64,000 bases of DNA. Source: Takakia lepidozioides (taxonomy: Eukaryota > Streptophyta > Takakiopsida > Takakiales > Takakiaceae). Positions 25,131 through 35,631 of this stretch are shown piece after piece (the stretch's first letter is position 1; each line of letters opens with the position of its first letter). The DNA is taken from contig CM060732.1 in NCBI GenBank assembly GCA_030704615.1, forward strand, positions 66,197,053 to 66,261,052, given 5' to 3'. Under the pieces are notes generated by a model. That model had not been told where the DNA came from. It did no database searches and saw only the letters and a list, made by a program, of their open reading frames with translations. A program made the position numbers and the translations under genes.

Positions 25131-26977
25131 TGGGAGTAACTTTAGATAAACAAAAGCAAGTTGAGCTGGTGCACATGAAGAATACACAAAAAAATGAGTA
25201 TCATATTACCCTACGTGAGAAATGTGCAGTTGACACCTGAGACTAAGGAAGCAGGGAAAGACTCAGAGGCTGCTTCAGAAGTACCCTATGGGCAGAGTGG
25301 TGCAGGACAGGCAAAGAGGTACACGTTGTCCAGAGAGATGCAGGATGTCCAGAGAGGTGCGTGAGAGAAAAGAAGCAAGTGAGAGGTTCACAGTGGGAAG
25401 TTGACGTTGTGTGGAGTCGGACGTTATATAGAGGTGACAAGTAACTTTCATATTTGAATCGCTCCAATGGCAGTGTGGTATGCTTTCTCTCCCGGATCGA
25501 TTGTGGCCACCGTGGATTAAGGCAGAGTCAAACGGCTTATTTCAACTCGCGAAATCACGGCTTGACAGTGTGCACAATTTTCCATTTATTGACAGCAGCC
25601 ATTGTCACATTAATAATTATGGAACAAACGATAACGGCCGCGATCGGACTAAAATATATTGTACTTGTACGTTAGTAGGACTACATGTCTGGCATTATTA
25701 TCGTGCGGCTCTGACAGCAAACTCTGGAATAAGCGTGAAGGATGTCGATTCTGACAAGTGGCCTGGAGAAATAGTCAGGCGGCTAATCGCCACAACTAAT
25801 TCTGGACCGCACATTAACAATCCGGAGGTGAACCATAAAGCACTTTGAGATTGTTCTGTTTATATTTATCTTGCTCTTACAGTGAATAAAACACTTGGGC
25901 AGGGCGGGGCATTACATGCCGGAACATTGCATTGGATAGCGAGGGCGGTGCATTACAGGTGTGTGGAATGCTCTGCCTTGCCTTGCTTGCTTGCACATGT
26001 TTAATGTAGGGATGAACCCCTCGTGTCGGGTATCCCTCGATAAATGGGTAGTCCCTATGGTGGCTCTGGACCTTAAAACGAGGAATGTCCGACACGAGGG
26101 GCCATCTACTATCCTTAAAGCCGTATCACATGGCACTTGCGGGTATTTTCAAGGAATATTGACGCCTGGCGGCTAACAGCCGAAAGTGATTGTGGATGGC
26201 TCATAATGAGACAATGATTATAGAGTGTGACGAATCTGTAGGTACAGCGCTGTGTCCTCTGGCAGGTTGAGTTCGAAACGACTACCTAGGCGTGTCACGT
26301 GGGTGGTCACATGGGCGTTTGGGGCGTGGGTTAAGGTTTGGCGGCTTTGAATCTATTTTAAGATTTTTGTAAGCGTGAGGGTTGCAGAGTCTGACCAATG
26401 GCGTCATTACAGTCATTTTGTCCTTTTTTCATTCGTCTGTCCAGTCGTCTTTCCAAACGTGTGTGCATTCGTCATTCAATTTGGAACAAAAGTTGAACTA
26501 ATATCATCTGTGTGGATGGACAATATTAATGTTAGTTTGCGTGGATGGGGCAGAACATCCATGTGGGCCGCGCGACCGTTCGATTTCGGACGGAGGCGAT
26601 GGTTCAGATCATTCTTGAAGGTCGCTTATAAGGGGTGCGTTCTTTGAGCCCGACTTTTGGGCTTCCTATTTTATACGCGTAAGCGCTGCGCGAGTGAGAG
26701 CTTGACTGTTGAGAGAGGAGAGCGTGAAAGGAAAAAGTTTTGGAGCGCGTTTTGTAGCGACTGTACACTAGAGCGTGGAGAGAAATAGAGCAGATTTGGC
26801 CGAGTGCAGAGAGATCAAGCAGAGGGTGAAAGGTGAGAGAGTGAAATAGGTGAAATTTGAAGAGCGGGGAGGAGAGACATGACAATGGCGAGTGGAGATT
26901 GACGAGTGCAGACTCGGCGAGAGCATAGTGCAATTACCGGCAGGCGAAGGTGCGGAAGAGAGTATCAAACGAAGGAC
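25131..26977. other. Non-coding region between divergent genes of the 18.3-kb segment
   Basis: No protein motif is recognisable. A perfect 13-bp inverted repeat, CCCCTCGTGTCGG at 26,017-26,029 and its complement at 26,089-26,101, encloses about 60 bp. A TATA-like TTATAAGG lies near 26,626, followed by an ATG at 26,978 with a good splice donor (GTACAG) soon after; this could be the 5' exon of the next gene. Confidence 0.35.
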
Positions 26978-27790
26978 TATGGTTGCAGGGGCCACTAAAA
27001 TGGCCGGCACAAGCAGGTACAGCATTGAAAACTCCCTCTTTTCGTCTAATGTTTCATGTTTTGTGTTGGCCTGTTCTCAATTCGTATGGCCTGCTCTCGA
27101 TTCATGTGGCCTGTTCTCGATTCAATTCATTTGGATCCTGCTTCATTCTATGTTGCACTGCACTGTCTTCAGTGCACTCTCATCTCTACTTCAGAGCTTC
27201 AGCCCGTGCTTCGGTGCACATTAGGTTTATGTTTCATTGTCTGCTTCGTTGTTTGCTCCATTCCTGCTTCATTCTCTGTCAATTCATTTCACTCCTGCTC
27301 CATTCTGTGCTTCAGTGCACTCCTGCTTCATTGCTTCACTGTTGTTGTTCAATTCACCGATGGTTTGTAGGGTGGTTTTGTGTGCAATAGGGTTTGTGTT
27401 GTGCTTGTTCTGGTCGATTAGGGTAATGGTTTAGGGTGGCGGGAGATTACCGTGCTGGTTGTATTGCTTGTTTTGTTCAATGTGGTGGTTTTTTTAGGAC
27501 ACTGGTTTCGGAAATGTCCGGATGTTTATTTCTCAACCGTTTTCTTGATCCCCAAATCCAGCATTAGTTTGATCTTGTCAATAGTTGATGCATTTCTTCC
27601 CATTCAAATTCAATTCTGAATGGCAATTTTTATTTCTTATCCAATTTTGTCGAATTTTGCAATTATGAAAAACCACGATAGCCTAGTCTAATTGTATTCT
27701 ACACTAGATATAGGCTAATAGTAGGCTTCGTGCAGGCCAGAGTAGACTATTCGTAGACCAATGTCATGCACATGAGGAAACAAAAACTGG

Positions 27791-28016
27791 AACCTCCACT
27801 GCCCAGTGGAGGTTCGCGTGAATTCTGTATGGGGAAGCTGAAAGACATTTTTTAATGTTAGGACGAAATCAGATAATTCCGGGAAAAATGAAAATCAGTG
27901 TGAGACGATGTGGGAACGAGTGATGGAATCATATGTGTAACATTGTAAGTGTGACACATACTTTCCAACGAGACTGAAATACGATAATTGGGAACCTCCA
28001 CTACCCAGTGGAGGTT
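27791..28016. repeat. Two 24-bp palindrome copies upstream of the CTD-like gene
   Basis: 27791-27814 is a perfect palindrome (arms AACCTCCACTG and CAGTGGAGGTT, centre CC). 27993-28016 is identical except for A at the last base of the left arm. They are 178 bp apart in the same sequence context. Confidence 0.9.
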
Positions 28017-28071
28017 CGATATATCTTTGGGTCAGCCAGTTACACACTCTGATTAGTTTTCATGTCAGTAT

Positions 28072-29119
28072 GAGAAAGAGGAGCGAGGGTGGGGAACCGG
28101 TGTCTAACAATGAATACAAGACCGTCAGCTTAAATTGGAGCAAGAGATGGTGTTTGGTAGACGTGATGGAAGCGGACCATCCAGATCAAAAACATGGAAA
28201 CATTCCTTGCGAATTTTGGCTATGACATCATTGAGGGATCGCCGCAAGATACTAATCGAGCCAATTGTGATACTCCCACTAGTTTATAAGGGAAGGCAGA
28301 ATTCATTCAATTCTTGTTTTTCGAGACTGTTCTCTCATTTTATAAGGTGTTTCAAGTGCAGATGGCATCAGTTGTGGTTTAATCGTGGTCTTTGGGACAA
28401 ATGTGCACATCACTTAGCCCACAGGTGCCGAGACGGCCTTCAAGATCTTCGACCAGGGCTAAAGCAGTCTATGCTGGGCCTTGCAAGCTATGGCCACCGC
28501 CGGGACATGGAAGAATTACATTAGAGTCTAAGGTCTATGTAGCCTGCATCTCCTTTACAAATCTCAGCCGTCCTATTAAGATTGTGATGGTGACATTTCG
28601 GAACCAGATGAAAAATCCAGTTGGGGGTCTACCGAGCTGAACAACGTGTCTAGGATTGACGAAAATGTGACTGTAGAATCCTCGCGAAACGTATCTGAAT
28701 CTCCCAACAATACACCTCAAGACATCTCCAAGGATACCCTGGCAGAAATAAGAGAAAGCGTTTATGTAAACAATGATGTCAACGGATCTCCTGCCTACTC
28801 CCAAGATTATCCAAGATACACCCCTCCAGACTATTCCCCGGACACATTGGCGGCGATACGAGAGACCGTTTTTGGATATCCCGCATCTCCTGGTTACTCG
28901 CCAGCATCTCCTGAATCCACAACAGGATCTGCAGGATATTACCCTCCAAACTTCTCCCTGGACACTACAATGAGACAGGGAGTCCTGGAACTCCTGGACG
29001 TCTCCGGATCTCCAGGATACTCCCCTGCGTCATCTAATAGTATCACCGGATCCCCAAAATATACCCCTCTAGACTATTCGCATGATACATTCAGAGAGAT
29101 CAGAATGAGCATTTTGTAG
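28072..29119 (+). pseudogene. Protein with Ser-Pro-Tyr repeats resembling an RNA polymerase II CTD
   Basis: The C-terminal frame (28,646-29,119) is intact for 157 codons and contains about four imperfect repeats of 40-50 residues. Each combines a motif of type D-T-L-A-x-I-R-x-S/T-V (DTLAEIRESV, DTLAAIRETV, DTFREIRMSI) with Pro/Tyr/Ser stretches such as YTPPDYSPDT, ASPGYSPASPES and SGSPGYSPASSN. YSPASP is close to the RNA polymerase II heptad YSPTSPS. The upstream part, 28,072-28,645, is readable only by switching frames several times (MRKRSEGGEPVSNNEYK; ISCGLIVVFGTNVHITSP), so it is broken. No polymerase catalytic motif is visible, and I do not call it RPB1. It may be a substrate-mimic or scaffold protein; function unknown. 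Two CTD-phosphatase-like genes lie 4.5-6 kb downstream. Confidence 0.55.
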
Positions 29120-29337
29120 TTCTTGGGTATATAATCTAGAATCGTCTGGATATAGTGCGAGAAGTCCCTGAGTATTTTTTGGACGAATTAGGTTCGAAGA
29201 TTTCTATTGTAGATTTGTCTTGTTTCAGGATGATGTACTCAATGGCTCCTGAGCCTCATTTTCATTAAAGTTTTTTTCTACAACATCTGTAAAATATGAT
29301 GGATTTCCCATTTCATGTAGAAAGCCTCGTACATACG

Positions 29338-29361
29338 AACCTCCACTGTCCAGTGGAGGTT
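29338..29361. repeat. Perfect 24-bp palindrome upstream of the ParB-like gene
   Basis: Arms AACCTCCACTG and CAGTGGAGGTT with centre TC. It lies about 220 bp after the stop of the CTD-like gene and 84 bp before the acceptor at 29,444, so it may sit in a 5' UTR intron. Confidence 0.9.
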
Positions 29362-29444
29362 CTTATATCTAGAATGATGGATGCTAGTAAGAGATGCTAG
29401 TAAGTTATTTGATTATCTAATGAATTTGTGTTTGGTTGTAACAG

Positions 29445-31075
29445 AAGACATTCTACACCACCAGATTGCGTCCCGAGATTGATTGGAGATATTTGTGGCG
29501 CATTCGTATGCCGAAAGTCCTCAAATTTCAAACTGAGCATACCGCAATTTTTGAGCTTAACCCAGAGGTGACAGATTGGGGCATCGTGCCTGTCGGTACA
29601 CCTCCTGATCACAAGCTGTCTTTTCATTACAGAAGTCTTGGAGTAATAACAGACTTAAAATACGCAGAAGCTCTCGATATAGAGCTTGAATCTGAAGAGG
29701 AAAACCTGATGTTGGTTTTGTTCCTGCATGAGGATGCGAGAACCCCCAGGATGTTTGGTTTCAAAGTGGAGGTGGGTCGTGTGAACAAGTCGTTGATGAG
29801 TGAATGCATTGCACTGGGTTTTAGATTTCCAGACGAGGGCTCAGTATTTACTGACGTAGGTTTGTCGAGGGCCTGGAGTATTTTTCTGGAGCTTCTGCAC
29901 GCAATGGGGAACGACATTCGCAAGAAGCGAGCACTACAAGAAGCATCAAAGCTGAAGAAGGGAAAACGCGAGTCGTCGACAGCCGGCAATGATGACATTG
30001 AGGCCGGGACTTCCGCAAGAAAGAAGAAACAGAAAGAGGATCAGGATCCAGCATTGATGTCAGATAATAAGAGACCTAAAGCTGGGGAGATTTTCGACAA
30101 GGAAAAATGCGAGAAGATGGAGGAAAGGCTCACGAAGGAATACAATGACGTATTTCCATTCGGTTTCGAGAGTACCTTCCTTGTGAAGGTTTCCATGATG
30201 GAACTAGCTCCAAGGAGCATGGTTTACAGGCCGTTAAATAAGGACGAAGTGAAAGCGCGACTCTTCCAGCTTCATTTGTTCAACTCCAAACATCTGGTGT
30301 ATCTTGCGCCAATCAACCTTCCAATCCCGAGAAGATTGCTTCAGTGCGACCGAAGCAATGGAAGAAAATGGACATATCCAAGTTCTTCGTCATTGGTGGA
30401 CAACACACCATCGTGGCAGCAAAGGTAATGGACTTCATTCCCCCCCAGACCTCTCTTTTAAAGAACCTCCATTGGGCAGTGGAGGTTGGTGTTGAACAAC
30501 AAAATTGGATATGGCCCTACATTTTCAACTCTCTCATCCATTTTACATTAACTGTAGCAGGAACTTCTCGAGGATCTTGCCCACAGCGAACTGAAGGAGT
30601 ACTACCGGGAGTGGCTTGCGAAGATTGTATGGTCTACCGATGAACAAAGGCTCCTGAAGTTGTCAAAGCTCCTCAACGATCCCAATAAGGCGCAAAAGTT
30701 TGATACAACAATGCCGGAGAAAGTTGCGCATGCGCGAATATTATTCAACTTGAGGGGGAAGCCAAAGAAATACAACGATCACACCACCAAGTCCGAGACG
30801 AAACAATGGAAGGTATGCATTTATGGAATGAAAATCTCACATTCATTTATGCTAAAGAATACTTCTGTTGTCGGAGTGGCACATAAATTTTTCCGTTGAT
30901 GAATGTGCAGGAGTTCATGTTTGTCTGTCATTTGATATTTGAAATGGGTAGCATTAAGGAGGCAATGGTCTTGGTACTTTGCGACGACGACGTTTGGAAG
31001 ATCTGGGAAGATGTTTTCAAAAACTGGGAGCAGGGAAAGCTACTCGACCTGCTTAGGATACAGTACAAAGGGTGA
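29445..31075 (+). pseudogene. ParB-like gene with two introns, frameshifted
   Basis: Exon 1 (about 29,445-30,424) encodes a 290-residue N-terminal part of unknown fold (RPEIDWRYLWRIRMPKV), a Lys/Arg-rich linker (ASKLKKGKRESS, SARKKKQKED) and a segment VYRPLNKDEVKARLFQLHLF. After a frameshift near 30,320-30,345 it reads SKFFVIGGQHTIVAAK, which resembles the second conserved box of ParB/sulfiredoxin-type domains (G-G-Q-H-T...A in place of DGHHR...A). Intron 1 is 30,425-30,560 and contains a palindrome. Exon 2 is 30,561-30,812 (84 codons) and intron 2 is 30,813-30,910. Exon 3 ends at a stop at 31,073-31,075. Both introns are GT-AG and preserve phase, so the gene was once spliced and expressed. 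The following frame (31,101) may be a continuation after another frameshift. Confidence 0.5.
30464..30487. repeat. 24-bp palindrome inside intron 1 of the ParB-like gene
   Basis: Left arm AACCTCCATTG, centre GG, right arm CAGTGGAGGTT, one mismatch. It begins 39 bp after the splice donor. Confidence 0.85.
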
Positions 31076-31100
31076 ACAACAATAGCTCACGAAATCTGCT

Positions 31101-33262
31101 ATGGCAAAGCTGCAAGGGTTGAACAGATGGCAGCTGATAAAAGTTGCGCAGAAAATCCTGGACCTGAAATTGACTATTCGAGATTACAAAGGACAAAACA
31201 AATCAATTCAAGGCATGAACAAGTCCATAGACGACATGAAAATGCGCCGGTTTATTGTCGACGATGTTATGGAAGTGTTGGGGTGGCCTCGGAGGAGCAA
31301 ACAGTGCACGGAACCGTACACTAAGGACGAGTGGCGTGAAGTGAAGAAAAAGTACCACTTCAATAAGGCATAGTTCTCAACATTTAAAAATAAACTGGGG
31401 ACGGATTACATCCAAAGCAAGATCAAGATGAACATGGAGACAAAACCACTCACGGCCGCTTTTGTTAAGTACGGTCTCCTCCATCAAGAAAGCTTATGAG
31501 GATAGAGAGGATGCCATGGCGATTATTTCAGCAAGTTTCAAGTCTCATTACGCTCTCTGGGGGGGGGGGGGGGAACAAATTTCACCGATGCCAAGTCCCG
31601 TCTGCGACTCGCACCGAAGAAAAGGTAGCAATGGTGTTCGTCAATACAATTTCTGAAGATGACTCTGTGGTATTTGAGTCCAAAGATTATGTGAACATAC
31701 TGGAGGCTTTTGTGGCTCAGAAAATGAACACGAGTGATTTTGTTTTCTTCTCGACGCAACCGTCCTCGGCCAATCTCGTCTCCTACATCCAAAATGGTCC
31801 CGGAAGAACATCGTATCTTGTCCGGCAGGGATTTTATGTTCCGGGGGAGTATGAAAATGTTTACAAAAACAGCACGAAGACTTTCTTTCGACTGTACTGT
31901 GCCTGGACTATGTTTTTCCAACTACACCTGAGGAGATGCAGAATCCGGACGAGCACATCGCCACCGTACTCTTAATCGAGCCAATACAGCCGATTCTAGA
32001 AGGGCCTTCTGAGAAGCCATTAGCTTTTGAAGAAGAGTGCAGGACTTATATTCATGAGCTACGAGTTGACACATACGACTATTTGGCTTCCATGTTTTGT
32101 CGAGACGGGATGTCCGTTGTCAACATCTTCGGAGGTGTGATGTTGACGTACGCCCTTCATATAAGTATAAAACCTTTTTGCATTTTAAATACGATTTTTA
32201 CATTTTTGATCGAACACATCTTCTGTTTTACTGATTGGGTTTATCTGCAGGCAAGAAACATTCGAGTGCTTGACATCAACCACTTAACCAAAAAAAAAAA
32301 TTGCAAAACAAAATTTGAAGCGAATTTTAAGAAGCTTCAAATTGAGAATGACAATGTTGCTGAAGAGGTTGACGGCGGAGACGATGATGAGGATGAAGAG
32401 GAGGAAGATGAAGACTTGGAAGAAGGAGGCGGATATTCCGAATACGGAGAGGAGGACGAGGGCATCGATGGTAACGAAGACAACGAGGGCCACAATGGAG
32501 ACAATGCAGACCGTTGGGAGGCTGGACACCTAGATGTGATTCAGGACTTCAAAACTCAGTCACTGGATGGACTTGATAACATCACGCAAGACGTTGCGGT
32601 CCACAAGGTTGTGATTCTGGATGGGGATTCCTTGAGTTCAAGCGAGAGAACTAAGAGTAATCCTGCTTCACCCTCAAGGGGTGCGGAGGCTAGCTCAATC
32701 GAGGTGGGCGGCAATATTGTTGAGAGTGCAAAAGACTGCTTTAAACCTGTAGAAAGGGACGAGCCGGCGCCTATGTCACCGTCTCCCGCAAAAGAGAGGG
32801 TAGAGAGAGCGAGGACAAAGAGCCCGTGTCCCACAAAAGACAGCGGACACATAGCGAGGACTAAGAGCCCGTCTCCCGCAAAACGGGACAGTGGTGACAG
32901 AGCCAGGACTAAAAGCTCGTCTCCCGGAAAAAACAGCGGAGGCAGAGGCCGATCTCAAAGCCCAACTTACTCTCAAAGTGTCTCCCAGCATGTCAATTTG
33001 GATGTAGGTATTTATGGTGTCTTTAAGTATATAAATGGAACAAATTGTGTGTATTGCATCTGGTTGTGTTCTGGTTGTGTTTTTGCCAATATCTAATTTG
33101 TATCTTGATATTTCCCACCTTCTTCAATTTAACATGTGACTGACGGTTACGAAAACTCGTATAGATCCATGAACGGAAATTGGAGGAAATCACACAGACC
33201 CGGACAAAATCCATCGCGACTCAAACAGTGAGGAGGCAGGTGGCCTTAACAATAAGGGTCAC
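31101..33262 (+). pseudogene. Degenerate DNA-methylase-like protein with acidic and Ser-Pro tails
   Basis: A run of overlapping frames reads as one protein. 31,101-31,373 encodes a basic helical part (MAKLQGLNRWQLIKVAQKIL). A frame change follows near 31,375-31,480, and a run of 14 G at 31,560 shifts the frame again. 31,610-31,915 encodes KVAMVFVNTISEDDSVVFES and DFVFFSTQPSSANLVSYIQ. 31,936-33,096 encodes EEECRTYIHELRVDTYDYLA then MSVVNIFGGVMLTYA and ARNIRVLDIN, which resembles the AdoMet-binding D-x-F-x-G motif of N4/N6 DNA methylases with Asp replaced by Asn. A 50-residue Asp/Glu-rich stretch and repeats of type RTKSPSPAKRDSG follow. A likely intron lies around 32,150-32,250. Methylase identity is tentative; the motif is degenerate and the gene is broken. 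Confidence 0.4.
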
Positions 33263-33281
33263 CTGATCCGGTCATACAAGC

Positions 33282-33305
33282 AACCTCCACTGCCCAGTCG
33301 ACATT
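33282..33305. repeat. 24-bp palindrome between the methylase-like and first HAD-like genes
   Basis: Left arm AACCTCCACTG, centre CC, right arm CAGTCGACATT (two mismatches). It follows a stop at 33,260-33,262 and precedes an ATG at 33,311. Confidence 0.8.
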
Positions 33306-33310
33306 GCGAG

Positions 33311-34287
33311 ATGGAGGAAATGAGTCGGAGATTGTCATTGCTCAGCGCGAAGGAAAAGAGAGCGAGTAGCCATAGCAGCAAATTCGGAATCCCTCCCCGA
33401 AACGGGTATACACTTCATAACCATCTTAACTATGTTCTTTTTTTTCCTTCTTCTAGTTTTCAAAATAAATTAATTGTTCAGTTATTCCATAGGATAATAT
33501 GATTCACCCTCCAATCGACTATCACAAATCTATGAACCCACAGGATGGGTATCGCCTCTCTGAGGGACCGAAAGGATGTCGACTAGGATACCACGTCCTG
33601 GTTCTTGACATCGGTTACCTTGGCGAGGTTTAGCTCCGAGATGGCCCGAGATCCCCTCCCGCAACCCATCCTTGTGTGTGCGTTGGAAAATTCAAGCTTG
33701 CAGTCCAAAATGGGTTGGACGACTTCCTGAAATGGATCCTTAAGCATTTTAAGGTCTACTTTTGGAACACTGGACCGTTAGAAAATGTCCTGGATATAGG
33801 GTTGGCTTTGTTTGGAAGAAGGTTTTACAAGGTCAGGGAATTCAGCAATGAGAAAAGCATAGACAGACTTTCAGTGACGAATGGCCCAAATATCCGAGAG
33901 CGCCAATATATCTTAAACGTCTCTACGACCTTTTCACTGTAGACGACACTGTAGCGTACAAATCAAACACACTTCTTATCGACACTGTAGAAAATATGTA
34001 TAAGTCCTACTTGAACCCAAAGTCGATCGTTATCTTCCTTCCAAAATATAAAGCGCTCGTCGACCCATACAAGGACAAGTTTCTTCTGGATGAACTCAAA
34101 CTGCACCTGGAAGAGTTGCGGTTATCCAGAAAAGACGCTGATATATTCAACGTGGAAAAACCCATAGGATGTCGACCGTATAATGACCCAAAGGTCAAAT
34201 GCCTCTTGCTATGGGATTTGCAGTGACAGGTTTATCTTAGAAAACAAAAATTTCTTGACGCTTCCTTGGAACAGATTGAAACGTAGA
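33311..34287 (+). pseudogene. FCP1/NIF-type HAD phosphatase-like protein, copy 1
   Basis: Segments in several frames match the NLI-interacting-factor (FCP1/SCP, CTD phosphatase) fold. Motif I is HVLVLDIGYLGEV at about 33,590-33,630, where the usual DxD has become D-I-G. Then come FLKWILKHFKVYFWNTGPLE at 33,720-33,780 and, after a frameshift near 33,940, YKSNTLLIDTVENMYKSYLN (33,955-34,015), DKFLLDELKLHLEELRLS and IGCRPYNDPK. It ends at a stop at 34,285-34,287 after an in-frame TGA near 34,225. The leading frame (33,311-33,410: MEEMSRRLSLLSAKEKRAS) may belong to it as a 5' exon. Loss of the second catalytic Asp suggests a non-catalytic or dying protein. Confidence 0.6.
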
Positions 34288-34308
34288 TGACTACTCTAGA
34301 TTTTCCTA

Positions 34309-34332
34309 AACCTCGACTGTCCAGTGGACGTT
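34309..34332. repeat. 24-bp palindrome between the two HAD-like genes
   Basis: Left arm AACCTCGACTG, centre TC, right arm CAGTGGACGTT; two internal mismatches. It lies 22 bp after the stop of copy 1 and upstream of copy 2. Confidence 0.85.
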
Positions 34333-34400
34333 GCTCCCAATATCAATCTTGTTCTTGGTTTATCTTAATTACTACCTAAGTGCAACACCAGTTTCTCCAG

Positions 34401-35107
34401 TTGCGAAAGGATTGCGCTTGATAATTTTTGACCTGAATGGAGTTTTGTGCAAAGTCTTGAAACACCAGAAGAGCTACAATGTCCCCCGAATGTCCGAGAC
34501 AGACTACAGGATACCAGCTCTTGTTGGATTTCGACTTGTCTATAGGCGGGAAAAATATCGTGAGATGTGGACAGAGTTGAACGAACATTTCCATCTAGGT
34601 ATATGGAGCTGCATGATGTACAAGAACTTGCAGCCTGTCCTGGACTTTATGCTTCGGGGTCTTCCTCAGCCGGCATTCGTTATGTCTCAAGAAGATTGTA
34701 TCTCATGTCCTTTTGTCCACCCTCAATTTATATCAGGATACGACCCACCGAGTCTGTTCTTGAAGCCATTGATGACGGTCTGGCAAAGATTTGGTGGTCA
34801 GTACAATAGGAGTAACACTCTACTCATTGACGATTCTACTACTAAGTGTGTGTTGAACCCGCCTGAATCCTGTCTGATTCTAAAATCATTTGAATCCGTT
34901 GATACGGACTTTTGCTATCTCCAAAAGGTTCTCCAGAAATATTTGCTTGAAATGAAGAAATCTTGCACCGTTTCCAGTTATCTCAGGGAAAAGAGGATAG
35001 GACTTAAGCCTTGTCAGAATGTTTCCACCGATCCCAAGTTTAAGCCTCTCTTGGATTATGTTGATGATTCTAATTACGGGAATCTCCGATATGATGCTTC
35101 AAAATAA
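34401..35107 (+). CDS. FCP1/NIF-type HAD phosphatase-like protein, copy 2 (intact frame)
   Basis: An uninterrupted frame of about 235 codons from a plausible splice acceptor (TTCTCCAG, ending 34,400). It opens with GLRLIIFDLNGVLCKV, the plant-type motif I variant DLNG of the NLI-interacting-factor family, continues with EMWTELNEHFHLGIWSCMMY (motif II region), and has SNTLLIDDSTTKCVLNPPES (motif III, double Asp) near 34,815-34,870. The family dephosphorylates phosphoserine or phosphothreonine proteins such as the RNA polymerase II CTD; activity here is not proven because the second catalytic Asp of DxD is Asn. It is the best-preserved gene of the segment. No start ATG is visible in frame near the 5' end, so a 5' exon probably exists upstream. 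Confidence 0.7.
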
Positions 35108-35348
35108 AGATTTTATTGATGAACCACGTCTGTGATTCAATGTATATTTTTGATTGGTTTTTCAATAGGTTGTATTGTTTTTCTATAAAAACTGTTGTCT
35201 ACTGTGATTTCCATTTCAATGTGAATTGACATGGAATTGTTTGCTATCTCCTAGTCTCATCCATGCGTTTCTCCACCCTATACCATCCCGATCCTCTGGG
35301 ATACACGCCTTCTCCGAAACTCGTCTCGGGGGCTTTTTCAAATCTGAC

Positions 35349-35372
35349 AACCTCCACTGTGCAGTGGAGATT
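35349..35372. repeat. 24-bp palindrome upstream of the last gene of the segment
   Basis: Left arm AACCTCCACTG, centre TG, right arm CAGTGGAGATT, one mismatch. It lies between the HAD-like copy 2 and the 35.6-kb gene. Confidence 0.88.
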
Positions 35373-35631
35373 ATCCTATGTCTGTACATTGACCATGTAA
35401 GTTCGTTTCTGCAGGTTCAAGGAGATGCTGCTGATGCCAACTTCTTGTCGGGACCTCCATTGGAATCCTCCATATCATAAATTCATTGATAGAGGGACAA
35501 CATTCACACTACTGTTGTGATTTATGTCAACGACGGTGAAGAATCATCTAGGCACTTGGCTTCATTTCATTTGCACGACCATCCTCTTCAGTCCATTCTT
35601 GAAAAGGATGTTCCGTCGTAGGATTGTTTAG

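Noticed and set aside
26240-26300. tRNA gene or tRNA-derived SINE, because of GTTCGAAACGAC resembling a B box
   Set aside because: No A box or cloverleaf can be built around it.
26950-27434. Cys/Ser/Phe-rich open frames of 65-146 codons
   Set aside because: They come from a low-complexity CTGCTTCATTC-type stretch open in several frames at once; no domain or codon bias is visible.
28646-29119. RNA polymerase II largest subunit (RPB1) gene
   Set aside because: Only SP-rich repeats resemble the CTD; no catalytic or clamp motifs of RPB1 precede them, and the repeat period is 40-50 residues rather than a heptad.
35452-35475. Another palindrome copy (GGACCTCCATTGG)
   Set aside because: Only the left arm is similar and it falls within possible coding sequence; too weak to count.
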